DNA from: Aphodosoma sp045600865
GTDB taxonomy: Bacteria > Bacteroidota > Bacteroidia > Bacteroidales > Paludibacteraceae
Length of the DNA: 24,163 nucleotides
Direction: 5' to 3'
NCBI GenBank assembly: GCA_045600865.1
Contig: JAZRYS010000267.1
Coordinates: 1 to 24,163 of the forward strand
Shown piece after piece: positions 16,973 through 23,619 of this stretch; within the stretch, counting starts at the first letter, position 1, and each line of letters starts with the position of its first letter. The notes below the pieces were generated by a model that ran no database searches, was not told where the DNA came from, and saw nothing but the letters and a program-made list of their open reading frames with translations. The position numbers and the translations under genes are program-made.

Positions 16973-17056
16973 GCCCAAATGGCGGAATTGGTAGACGCGC
17001 TAGTTTCAGGGACTAGTAACAGCAATGTTGTGCAGGTTCGAGTCCTGTTTTGGGCA
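16973..17056 (+). tRNA. tRNA-Leu (anticodon CAG)
   Basis: 84 nt with a long variable arm, as in class II tRNAs. Acceptor arms GCCCAAA and TTTGGGC pair fully and the discriminator is A. The D arm is GGCGGAATTGGTAGACGCGC. The anticodon stem CTAGT/ACTAG encloses TTCAGGG, anticodon CAG. The T arm holds GGTTCGAGTCC. CCA is not encoded. Confidence 0.95.
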
Positions 17057-17073
17057 CAAAAGAAAAATCTCTC

Positions 17074-17157
17074 GCGCAGGTGGTGAAATTGGTATACACG
17101 CTACTTTGAGGGGGTAGTGGTCGCAAGACCGTGTGAGTTCGAGTCTCATTCTGCGCA
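17074..17157 (+). tRNA. tRNA-Leu (anticodon GAG)
   Basis: 84 nt, class II. Acceptor GCGCAGG pairs with TCTGCGC (one G-U) and the discriminator is A. The anticodon stem CTACT/GGTAG encloses TTGAGGG, anticodon GAG. The variable arm is TGGTCGCAAGACCG, and the T arm holds AGTTCGAGTCT. It is the last tRNA before the terminator. Confidence 0.95.
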
Positions 17158-17168
17158 CAAATTTTATG

Positions 17169-17205
17169 AAGGCAATCTTGTTAGAAAGATTGCCTTCTTT
17201 TTTTT
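17169..17205 (+). terminator. Terminator of the tRNA operon
   Basis: The 11-bp arms AAGGCAATCTT (17169-17179) and 17186-17196 pair perfectly around a 6-nt loop and are followed by C and a run of T to 17205. The -33 box of the murB promoter is made from the end of this T run. Confidence 0.93.
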
Positions 17206-17234
17206 GGCTATGTCATTTATTATTCGTAACTTTG
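17203..17234 (+). promoter_or_regulatory. Promoter of murB-murA-rfbB
   Basis: TTTG at 17203-17206, 20 nt, TAACTTTG at 17227-17234: full consensus. It overlaps the preceding terminator's T tract. The start would be near 17240, giving a leader of about 60 nt that contains heptad repeats. Confidence 0.85.
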
Positions 17235-17257
17235 CAGCGGAAATTATTAATTGAGAC

Positions 17258-17282
17258 TTGATAATTGACAATTGATAATTAT
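17258..17282 (+). repeat. Heptad repeats in murB leader
   Basis: TTGATAATTGACAATTGATA and the following AATTATG form about three 7-bp words ending just past an out-of-frame ATG, upstream of the murB start. The same type occurs at 5911-5940, 18341-18359 (murA start) and 19664-19679 (murA end). Confidence 0.75.
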
Positions 17283-17300
17283 GACGTTGACTTAACAACT

Positions 17301-18344
17301 ATGTATAAGATAAATAATACGTTTGGATTGGATGTTTCGGCTGAGGAGTATCTTTCGCTTCGCTCGATTGAAGAGGCGCAGAGACTATTACCTAAGCTGA
17401 AAGATAAAAAATATTTCATTGTCGGAGGTGGTTCTAATCTGCTGTTTACAGGTGATTACAGGGGAACAATAGTCCATTGTGATATTATAAGAAATCTAGA
17501 AGTTCTAGAAAATCTAGAATATATAGATGGTGAGGTTCTCGTTAAAGTGCCAGGTTCTATGGTGTGGGATGATTTCGTGAAATGGTGCTGCGAGAAAGGC
17601 TATTGGGGCGTAGAAAACCTTTCTTATATTCCTGGTGAAGTTGGAGCTTCGGCCATTCAGAACATTGGTGCGTATGGCGTTGAGGTGAAGGATGTGATAA
17701 CCCGTGTGTTCACAGTAGAAGTTGCAACAGGAAACTTAAGGACGTTCGATGTCTCGGAATGCAAATACGGATACAGAGAGTCGATATTCAAGACCGAACT
17801 CTGGCAGAAATATCTGGTTTATGCCGTTGAATTCAAGCTATCTAAAAAGCCTCAACCAAAGCTGGAATATAAGCCGCTGAATAGTCTTTTTTCTAGTTAT
17901 CTAGAGAATCTGGAAGTTCTAGATAATCCGAAAAATCTAGATAACTGTAGCGGCCCTTCTTTGATTGAAATCCGAGATGCCATTATAAATATAAGAAAAG
18001 AGAAGCTACCGGAGGTTGGAGAGATTGGTTCTGCCGGTTCTTTCTTCAAGAATCCTGTGGTAAGCACAGAGGAGTATGAAAAGCTGAAAAGCCTCTACCC
18101 TACCATTCCACATTTCGATGCTCCTAATGGAGTGAAGATTCCTGCGGCTTGGCTCATTGACAATGCCGGACTCAAAGAACACAAGATAGGTGGTGCTCAG
18201 GTGTATGAGAAACAACCTCTCGTGATAGTGAATCCCGGAGGAGCCACTGCGGAAGATGTTGTAGCATTGGCGCAATATGTCATCGACTCTGTTTTCAGAA
18301 AATATGGGGTTAGGCTCAGTCCTGAAGTAAATTATGTAAATTGA
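17301..18344 (+). CDS. murB: UDP-N-acetylenolpyruvoylglucosamine reductase
   Basis: 347 residues from the ATG at 17301; an in-frame TTG at 17265 lies in heptad repeats and is rejected. It reduces UDP-GlcNAc-enolpyruvate to UDP-MurNAc with FAD and NADPH in the cytoplasm. The FAD-binding segment FIVGGGSNLLFT is at about 39-50. PGEVGASAIQNIGAYGVEV, GYRES (Tyr158-Arg159), the proton donor Ser247 in GSAGSFFKNP and Glu342 in LSPEVNYVN are all present. Two loops are lengthened by in-frame repeats of the tri-codon Asn-Leu-Glu type: NLEVLENLE at about 65-73 and a longer run YLENLEVLDNPKNLDN at about 200-215. It is first in the operon with murA. Confidence 0.95.
   Translation: MYKINNTFGLDVSAEEYLSLRSIEEAQRLLPKLKDKKYFIVGGGSNLLFTGDYRGTIVHCDIIRNLEVLENLEYIDGEVLVKVPGSMVWDDFVKWCCEKGYWGVENLSYIPGEVGASAIQNIGAYGVEVKDVITRVFTVEVATGNLRTFDVSECKYGYRESIFKTELWQKYLVYAVEFKLSKKPQPKLEYKPLNSLFSSYLENLEVLDNPKNLDNCSGPSLIEIRDAIINIRKEKLPEVGEIGSAGSFFKNPVVSTEEYEKLKSLYPTIPHFDAPNGVKIPAAWLIDNAGLKEHKIGGAQVYEKQPLVIVNPGGATAEDVVALAQYVIDSVFRKYGVRLSPEVNYVN
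17493..17519 (+). repeat. 9-bp tandem repeat in murB, site 1
   Basis: Three copies of a 9-bp unit (AATCTAGAA, GTTCTAGAA, AATCTAGAA), in frame, encode NLE-VLE-NLE. Each unit holds the palindrome TCTAGA. Confidence 0.85.
17900..17946 (+). repeat. 9-bp repeats in murB, site 2
   Basis: About five degenerate copies of the same type of unit (CTAGAG, CTGGAA, CTAGAT words at 9-bp steps, then CTAGAT again) encode YLE-NLE-VLD-NPK-NLD. This falls where other MurB proteins have a shorter loop before the IRDAII helix. Confidence 0.75.
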
Positions 18345-18356
18345 CAATTAATAATT

Positions 18357-19676
18357 ATGGCAAGTTTTTTGGTAGAAGGAGGTCATCGCCTGAATGGTTC
18401 GATAACGCCACAAGGGGCAAAGAACGAGGCACTGCAGGTCATCTGCTCGGTGCTGCTGACCAAAGGCGAGGTGACAATCCACAACATTCCACGAATACTG
18501 GACATTCTGAACCTGATACAGTTGCTCCGCGACATGGGAGTCAAAGTGCATGAGCATGAAGATGACAACCACACATTCACATTCTGCGCAGACAAAATCA
18601 ACATGGAGTATCTGGAATCTGAGGAATTCTTCACTAAATGCGCCAAGCTCCGTGGCTCTGTGATGTTCATTGGCCCACTCATCGCCCGCATAGGTCACGT
18701 ATATTACGCAAAGCCAGGTGGCGACAAGATTGGTCGTCGTCGTCTCGACACCCACTTCATCGGCATCTCGAAACTTGGCGCCAAGCTTATATACGATGAG
18801 CAACGCAAAGCCTATCTCCTGCAACGGTTCACACCACTGAAGGGCACGTATATGCTTCTAGATGAGGCTTCTGTCACAGGTACCGCCAACATTATAATGG
18901 CAGCAGTCACAGCCGAAGGCACCACAACGATATATAATGCCGCCTGCGAACCTTACATACAGCAACTATGCAAGCTGCTCAACGCAATGGGTGCTAAGAT
19001 AAGCGGCATTGCCAGCAATCTGCTTACCATCGAGGGAGTAAAAGAGCTTCATGGCGCAGAACATACTATTCTTCCCGACATGCTTGAGGTTGGCTCGTTC
19101 ATAGGTATGGCTGCAATGACCGGAAGTGAACTTATAATAAATAATGTGTCGTACGAAAACCTCGGTCCTATTCCTGATGCCTTCAAACGTTTGGGCATTG
19201 ATTTGCGTCAAGAGGGCGACAACATACACGTCATGGCGCAGAATCGCTATGAGATAGAGTCATTTATTGATGGTTCTATTTTGACCATTGCTGATGCCCC
19301 ATGGCCAGGGCTGACACCAGACTTACTCTCAGTATTACTGGTTGTTGCAACGCAAGCCAAAGGTTCGGTGCTCATTCATCAGAAGATGTTCGAATCCCGT
19401 CTCTTCTTCGTTGATAAACTGATAGATATGGGTGCACAGATAATCCTCTGCGACCCACACCGTTGCGTTGTCATAGGACACGACCACCAGACACAACTTG
19501 TCAAGAACAACATGACATCGCCTGATATCCGTGCGGGTATCGCACTGCTCATTGCCGCAATGTCGGCCAAAGGTGTCAGCAAGATTGACCACATAGACCA
19601 GATAGACCGTGGTTATGAGGACATTGAGCACAGACTAAACGCCATTGGCGCAAAAATTACTCGAATTGATAATTGA
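18357..19676 (+). CDS. murA: UDP-N-acetylglucosamine 1-carboxyvinyltransferase
   Basis: 439 residues. It transfers enolpyruvate from PEP to UDP-GlcNAc, the first committed step of peptidoglycan synthesis. The segments GAKNEALQ (Lys22, Asn23), RGSVMFIGPLIAR, DEASVTGTANIIMAA, LPDMLEVGSF and MFESRLFFVDKL are those of MurA. The active-site loop reads PGGDKIGRRRLDTHF: Asp123 replaces the usual catalytic cysteine (Cys115 in E. coli). In other bacteria this change is linked to fosfomycin insensitivity. It starts 12 bp after murB, across a heptad repeat, and ends 9 bp before rfbB. An AroA identity is excluded by the UDP-sugar-site motifs and length. Confidence 0.95.
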   Translation: MASFLVEGGHRLNGSITPQGAKNEALQVICSVLLTKGEVTIHNIPRILDILNLIQLLRDMGVKVHEHEDDNHTFTFCADKINMEYLESEEFFTKCAKLRGSVMFIGPLIARIGHVYYAKPGGDKIGRRRLDTHFIGISKLGAKLIYDEQRKAYLLQRFTPLKGTYMLLDEASVTGTANIIMAAVTAEGTTTIYNAACEPYIQQLCKLLNAMGAKISGIASNLLTIEGVKELHGAEHTILPDMLEVGSFIGMAAMTGSELIINNVSYENLGPIPDAFKRLGIDLRQEGDNIHVMAQNRYEIESFIDGSILTIADAPWPGLTPDLLSVLLVVATQAKGSVLIHQKMFESRLFFVDKLIDMGAQIILCDPHRCVVIGHDHQTQLVKNNMTSPDIRAGIALLIAAMSAKGVSKIDHIDQIDRGYEDIEHRLNAIGAKITRIDN

Positions 19677-19685
19677 TAAGTAACT

Positions 19686-20816
19686 ATGAATATAATCATC
19701 ACAGGAGGAGCCGGATTCATTGGCTCACACGTTGTCAGACTGTTTGTAAACAAGTATCCTGACTATAAAATCATCAACGTTGACAAACTGACATACGCAG
19801 GAAACCTTGCCAACCTCAAGGACATCGAGGATAAGCCAAACTACAAATTCGTGCGTATGGACATCTGCAACTTCGAAGGCATCTACAAACTGATGCAGGA
19901 CGAGAAAGTGGATGGAGTGATTCACCTTGCTGCCGAGAGTCACGTGGATAGGTCGATAAAAGACCCATTCACCTTTGCGCAGACCAACGTAATGGGCACA
20001 CTCTCAATGCTTCAGGCTGCAAAACTCTATTGGGAGAGTCTGCCAGAGAAATTCGAGGGCAAACGTTTCTACCATATCTCGACAGACGAGGTCTATGGAG
20101 CACTCGAAATGACCAACCCAGAGGGTATTGAACCTCCTTTCACAACAAAGGCATCATCAGGCGAACACCATCTTGCCTACGGAACAAAGTTCTTCACCGA
20201 GGACTTGAAATACATGCCACACAGCCCATATTCTGCTTCCAAGGCATCATCCGACCATTTCGTGCGTGCCTTCCACGACACATACGGAATGCCGACAATT
20301 GTAACCAATTGTTCTAACAATTATGGTCCATACCAGTTCCCTGAGAAACTTATTCCGTTGTTCATCAACAATATCCGCCACCGCAAACCTCTGCCTGTTT
20401 ATGGCAAGGGCGAGAACGTACGCGACTGGCTCTATGTTGTTGATCATGCACGTGCCATTGACGTCATCTTCCATAACGGCAAGATAGCTGACACCTACAA
20501 CATCGGCGGTTTCAACGAGTGGAAGAACATTGACATTATACATGTCCTCATCAAGACAGTTGACCGCCTCTTAGGTCGCAAGGAGGGCGAAGACCTTGAC
20601 CTGATAACATACGTAACCGACCGTGCAGGACACGACATGCGCTATGCCATAGACTCTTCGAAGTTGCAGAGAGAATTAGGCTGGGAGCCTTCGCTGCAGT
20701 TCGAAGAGGGCATCGAAAAGACCGTCCGCTGGTATCTCGACAACCAGGCTTGGATGGACAATGTCACCAGTGGTGAATACGAGAAGTATTACGAAAACAT
20801 GTACGCCAACCGGTAA
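19686..20816 (+). CDS. rfbB: dTDP-glucose 4,6-dehydratase
   Basis: 376 residues. It converts dTDP-glucose to dTDP-4-keto-6-deoxyglucose, the branch point to dTDP-rhamnose and related sugars. NAD loop GGAGFIGSH at 7-15, LTYAGNLANL at 35-44, LAAESHVDRSI at 81-91, the catalytic Thr133-Asp134-Glu135 (HISTDEVYG), and Tyr182/Lys186 (YSASK). NNYGPYQFPEKLIPLFI and the NVRDWLYVVDHA motif are diagnostic. It is longer than the enterobacterial enzyme, partly through an insert at about 140-178. It is the last gene of the murB-murA-rfbB operon; rfbA, rfbC and rfbD are not in the window. Confidence 0.95.
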   Translation: MNIIITGGAGFIGSHVVRLFVNKYPDYKIINVDKLTYAGNLANLKDIEDKPNYKFVRMDICNFEGIYKLMQDEKVDGVIHLAAESHVDRSIKDPFTFAQTNVMGTLSMLQAAKLYWESLPEKFEGKRFYHISTDEVYGALEMTNPEGIEPPFTTKASSGEHHLAYGTKFFTEDLKYMPHSPYSASKASSDHFVRAFHDTYGMPTIVTNCSNNYGPYQFPEKLIPLFINNIRHRKPLPVYGKGENVRDWLYVVDHARAIDVIFHNGKIADTYNIGGFNEWKNIDIIHVLIKTVDRLLGRKEGEDLDLITYVTDRAGHDMRYAIDSSKLQRELGWEPSLQFEEGIEKTVRWYLDNQAWMDNVTSGEYEKYYENMYANR

Positions 20817-20831
20817 TCATATCCAGTGTAT

Positions 20832-20865
20832 AGTGCCATGACATCAACATATCAGTCGTGGCACT
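20832..20865 (+). terminator. Hairpin after rfbB, possible terminator or operator
   Basis: AGTGCCATGAC (20832-20842) pairs with 20855-20865 over 11 bp (one G-U) around a 12-nt loop. No T run follows; instead TACCTTTG (20867-20874), a -7-like box, follows directly. It may stop read-through from rfbB or bind a regulator. Confidence 0.45.
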
Positions 20866-20905
20866 GTACCTTTGCAAACAGGCACAAATATTTTCATCAA
20901 ATATC

Positions 20906-20936
20906 ATTGCCAGCTCAGAAAAAGTTAGTACCTTTG
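20906..20936 (+). promoter_or_regulatory. Promoter of the ATPase gene
   Basis: TACCTTTG at 20929-20936 is a perfect -7 box. ATTG at 20906-20909, 19 nt upstream, is a near -33 match. A second -7 box at 20867-20874 lacks an obvious -33. The start near 20942 gives a leader of about 80 nt holding two 20-bp direct repeats. Confidence 0.6.
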
Positions 20937-20949
20937 CACCCAGAAAAAC

Positions 20950-21002
20950 AAAAGTCCCTTGGAAAAGTTGCTCCATACGGCAAAAAGTCCCTTGGAAAAG
21001 TT
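20950..21002 (+). repeat. 20-bp perfect direct repeat in ATPase leader
   Basis: AAAAGTCCCTTGGAAAAGTT occurs at 20950-20969 and 20983-21002, a 33-bp period. The second copy ends 18 bp before the ATG at 21021. The inner TCCCTTGGA is a weak dyad. Confidence 0.85.
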
Positions 21003-21020
21003 TAGCAAATAGGCAATAAT

Positions 21021-22346
21021 ATGTTGAAACGCAAAGTAGAACAGATATTTACGGCATGGAAAAACAATCCAAGTCATAGTCCGCTTGTGGTGAAAGGTCC
21101 ACGCCAATGTGGAAAGACATTCTCTGTCGTGGATTTTGCACAGAAAAACTATAAAAACGTCCACTATCTGAACTTTTATGAGCACAAGGAGCTGTCGAGT
21201 GTCTTCAGTGGGTCGTTGACGGTTGACACCATTATCATGAATCTGTCCGCACTCTTCGGGCCAACTGCAAAGTTCGAACCGCACGACACCTGTCTGATCT
21301 TCGATGAATTGCAGGAGTGTCCGGAAGCAAGGACATCACTGAAATTCTTCAAAATAGACGGACGATATGATGTGATTTGCACAGGTTCGCTTTTGGGAAT
21401 CAGAGGTTATGGTGTCATGCCAAAGTCAGTGCCTGTCGGCTACGAAGAAACTATAACCATGAACCCGCTGGATTTTGAAGAATTCCTGTGGGCAAACGGA
21501 ATAAACGAAAGTGTCTTCAATTTATTGAGCGAATGCTTTGAGCAGGAAAAGCCAGTGCCAGAAGCAATACACAACCGGATGATGGAACTGCTGATGCAAT
21601 ACACAATCGTAGGCGGAATGCCAGAAGTGGTAAACATATTCATCGAGAGCAAACAAATTGGGCTGGTGGTAAACAAGCAGCGGCAGATTTTAGACGGATA
21701 CAGAGACGATATGATAAAATATGCCAGTGCAACTGACAAGCCATTGATTTGCGATTGTTTCGACTCTATACCGATGCAACTGAGCAGGGAAAACAAGAAA
21801 TTCCAATATTCGGTGGTAAAGAAAGGCTCAACAGCCGCAAGGTTTGCCGGCAGTCTGCGATGGTGCGAGGATGCGGGAATAATTCGCCGGTGCAACAATC
21901 TGGAAATAACCGAATTGCCATTAGACGGAAATGCCATGAAAGATGTCTTCAAAATATATATGGCAGACACCGGACTGTTTGTGGCGATGCTTGAAGATGG
22001 CACGCAGCACGACATACTGAATGGCAATCTGTATGGCTACAAAGGTGCAATATTCGAGAACCTGATTGCCGACATCTTCGGCAAGATGGGCAGGAAGTTA
22101 TATTATTTTCACAAAGAGAGCGGTCTGGAGATAGACTTTGTGATAAGATACAAAGGCGAATGCGTCCCGATTGAGGTCAAGGCAAGTACAGGCAACACCA
22201 AAAGCACAAAGACACTGCTCGCCCACCCGGAGAAATACCACGTCAGCAGGGCAATAAAATTCGGCAACTACAATGTAGGAATGTCAGGAGCCATACTGAC
22301 CCTGCCAACCTATATGGCATTTATGCTGCAACGAGATATGATATAA
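21021..22346 (+). CDS. P-loop ATPase with DUF4143 (AAA_14 family)
   Basis: 441 residues. Walker A is GPRQCGKT at 26-33, and Walker B is TCLIFDELQECPEA at about 90-103. TGSLLGI, then VGYEETITMNPLDFEEFLWANG, is the usual AAA_14 core. The second half (YTIVGGMPEVVNIFIESK, YMADTGLFVAML, GYKGAIFENLIADIFGK) is DUF4143. It ends with SGLEIDFVIRYKGECVPIEVKAS, a PD-(D/E)XK-like nuclease fold with D, E and K in the right order. These proteins are abundant in Bacteroidetes, often many per genome, and have no firm function. It stands alone with its own promoter, next to repeat-rich DNA. Confidence 0.9.
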   Translation: MLKRKVEQIFTAWKNNPSHSPLVVKGPRQCGKTFSVVDFAQKNYKNVHYLNFYEHKELSSVFSGSLTVDTIIMNLSALFGPTAKFEPHDTCLIFDELQECPEARTSLKFFKIDGRYDVICTGSLLGIRGYGVMPKSVPVGYEETITMNPLDFEEFLWANGINESVFNLLSECFEQEKPVPEAIHNRMMELLMQYTIVGGMPEVVNIFIESKQIGLVVNKQRQILDGYRDDMIKYASATDKPLICDCFDSIPMQLSRENKKFQYSVVKKGSTAARFAGSLRWCEDAGIIRRCNNLEITELPLDGNAMKDVFKIYMADTGLFVAMLEDGTQHDILNGNLYGYKGAIFENLIADIFGKMGRKLYYFHKESGLEIDFVIRYKGECVPIEVKASTGNTKSTKTLLAHPEKYHVSRAIKFGNYNVGMSGAILTLPTYMAFMLQRDMI

Positions 22347-22364
22347 TGTTTGTGCATAGCGGAT

Positions 22365-22708
22365 TTGAAACTGTAACCTTTTTGCTGTTTTTGGCATTCA
22401 ACGCATTATGACACTGACAATTACAAGCGTTACAGTTAGCAAATTAACTGTAACTAACTGTAACCACAATTCGTTTAAACAGCTATAAGCAAGGCACTTA
22501 CAAAGGTTACAGTTAATCAAATTAACTGTAACCAATTTTCTGAAGCAAAATATAGCATTTATATTATTGATATTCAAATAATTGCACATAGAATATAAAT
22601 CAATACGGTTACAGTTTGTTACAGTTATTCTAAAAACTGTAACCATCGTAACAATTTATATATCATCGATTTACCAGCAAAAATCAGTAAAAAGGTTACA
22701 GTTTCAAA
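22365..22708. repeat. 344-bp element with 19-bp terminal inverted repeats and internal GGTTACAGTT motifs
   Basis: TTTGAAACTGTAACCTTTT at 22365-22383 is exactly reverse-complementary to 22690-22708. The core GGTTACAGTT or its complement recurs at about 22429, 22446, 22456, 22505, 22524, 22607, 22618 and 22635, with one more outside at 22783. Several pair as hairpins: 22505-22517 with 22521-22533 (13 bp), 22429-22438 with 22445-22454, and 22607-22617 with 22634-22644. No credible gene is inside, and no clear target duplication is seen. MITE-like or a protein-binding array. Confidence 0.75.
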
Positions 22709-22805
22709 ATGCGCATTGACACTTACCTGTAAATACTCAGGCAAAAACACCAAGACATTCAGTAGAAACACTGCCGAAACATAACTGTAACTTCGCTATA
22801 ACTTC

Positions 22806-22951
22806 GCTATGAATTCGTAGTGAACTCGAATTGAACTCGAATTGAACTCGATTCTTCTCCGTTCTTGAACGGACGAGAATCGAGTTCACTACGGAGGATC
22901 AACGGAGGCACGACGGAGGTTCTTCGGACCATTTCTCTACTCTGAACGACC
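22806..22951. repeat. Hairpin module, copy A
   Basis: It opens with GCTATGAATTCG (22806-22817) and closes with ATTTCTCTACTCTGAACGAC C (22931-22951), both shared with copy B at 23620-23743. Inside are three 11-bp tandem units (TGAACTCGAAT) and a long hairpin: 22843-22855 pairs perfectly with 22876-22888, with an inner stem CCGTT/AACGG. Three ACGGAGG words follow. No gene. Confidence 0.75.
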
Positions 22952-22982
22952 CTTGCAAGTTTCAATTGAAATCCTAAGGGTC
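22948..22982 (+). terminator. Hairpin with short T tail
   Basis: GACCCTT (22948-22954) pairs with AAGGGTC (22976-22982), enclosing the palindrome TTTCAATTGAAA (22960-22971). ACTTTTTG follows on the plus strand. It lies 48 bp past the nucleotidyltransferase stop and could end transcription from either side; the evidence is modest. Confidence 0.4.
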
Positions 22983-23029
22983 ACTTTTTGCAAAACAAGG
23001 CACAAGTATGCTTTAATCTTTCTATGTCT

Positions 23030-23329
23030 CTAACATTCTCGTTCATATATCAGAATTTTATCAGTGTCAGCAGATTCAACAGCAAAAGGCATTAACGTAC
23101 CAACTTCAACAAGATCAACATCTCGCCCTACGATTTTCTGCAATTCCTGTTTAATCCCCACCATAGTGAACAGCCCGACATGAAAGTTCTTTCTGTCATA
23201 TTGGACAAGGAAATCAACATCAGAATCGTTTCTTTCTTCTCCCCGGCTGAATGAGCCAAACACCCACATTTTGACTATGGGTTGTGTGGCCAAGAATTTC
23301 TTTATGTCTTCAATGAATGGTATATACAT
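23030..23329 (-). CDS. Minimal nucleotidyltransferase (MntA-like)
   Basis: 99 residues from the ATG at 23329 (MYIPFIEDIKKFLATQ); the ATG at 23341 would add four residues. The motif VFGSFSRGEERNDSDVDFLVQYD at about 23-45 is the GS-x-x-RG-x(5)-SDxDLLV signature of the MNT family of pol-beta-type nucleotidyltransferases, with two metal-binding Asp in one strand and a third acidic residue in DVDLVEV. Members often act as antitoxins that AMPylate a HEPN toxin. No HEPN gene is seen next to it in this window: downstream lie about 680 bp of repeats. The 5' leader is built from two 71-bp repeats. Confidence 0.88.
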   Translation of the reverse strand: MYIPFIEDIKKFLATQPIVKMWVFGSFSRGEERNDSDVDFLVQYDRKNFHVGLFTMVGIKQELQKIVGRDVDLVEVGTLMPFAVESADTDKILIYEREC

Positions 23330-23348
23330 AACGTCGAACATTATTCCG

Positions 23349-23490
23349 GCTGCAAAGGTCGTGCAAATGAGAGCAGAGACAAACCATATTTGGCTATGCC
23401 GAATGCAGCCGACCTTCGCGCTGCAAAAGTCGTGCAAATGAGAACAGAGACAAACCATATTTGGCTATGCCGAATGCAGCCGACCTTCGC
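23349..23490. repeat. 71-bp tandem duplication upstream of the nucleotidyltransferase
   Basis: Copies 23349-23419 and 23420-23490 are head-to-tail and differ at two bases. Each carries, on the minus strand, TTTG then 19 nt then GACCTTTG (copy 1: 23383-23380 and 23360-23353) or GACTTTTG (copy 2: 23454-23451 and 23431-23424). The spacing is that of a promoter, but the TA of the -7 box is replaced by GA. Confidence 0.9.
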
Positions 23491-23500
23491 AAAATTTTTG

Positions 23501-23531
23501 CAAAGATACGATAAATTTCTGAGGTGACAAA
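23501..23531 (-). promoter_or_regulatory. Consensus promoter upstream of the duplication
   Basis: On the minus strand TTTG (23531-23528), 19 nt, TATCTTTG (23508-23501): full consensus. Start near 23495; the transcript would cross both 71-bp repeats before the nucleotidyltransferase. Confidence 0.8.
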
Positions 23532-23619
23532 ATGTTTGAATGATTTTTTCGCAAAGGCAAATATTCCATCAGGGATAATCATTTCAAAGCTTGGAATGAC
23601 GAAGTTCCGTCGATCCTTT

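Noticed and set aside
22398..22646. 82-codon minus-strand open frame in the GGTTACAGTT region
   Set aside because: Its sequence (repeated LVTVNL, TVTNCN) is just a translation of the inverted repeats; there is no promoter and no protein-like composition.
22370..22792. Possible CRISPR array from the repeated GGTTACAGTT words
   Set aside because: Repeats are only about 10 bp, occur in both orientations and have uneven spacing (10-89 bp); no cas gene is present.
23394..23582. 62-codon minus-strand open frame over the 71-bp repeats
   Set aside because: It spans the consensus promoter and the tandem repeat and has no family features.
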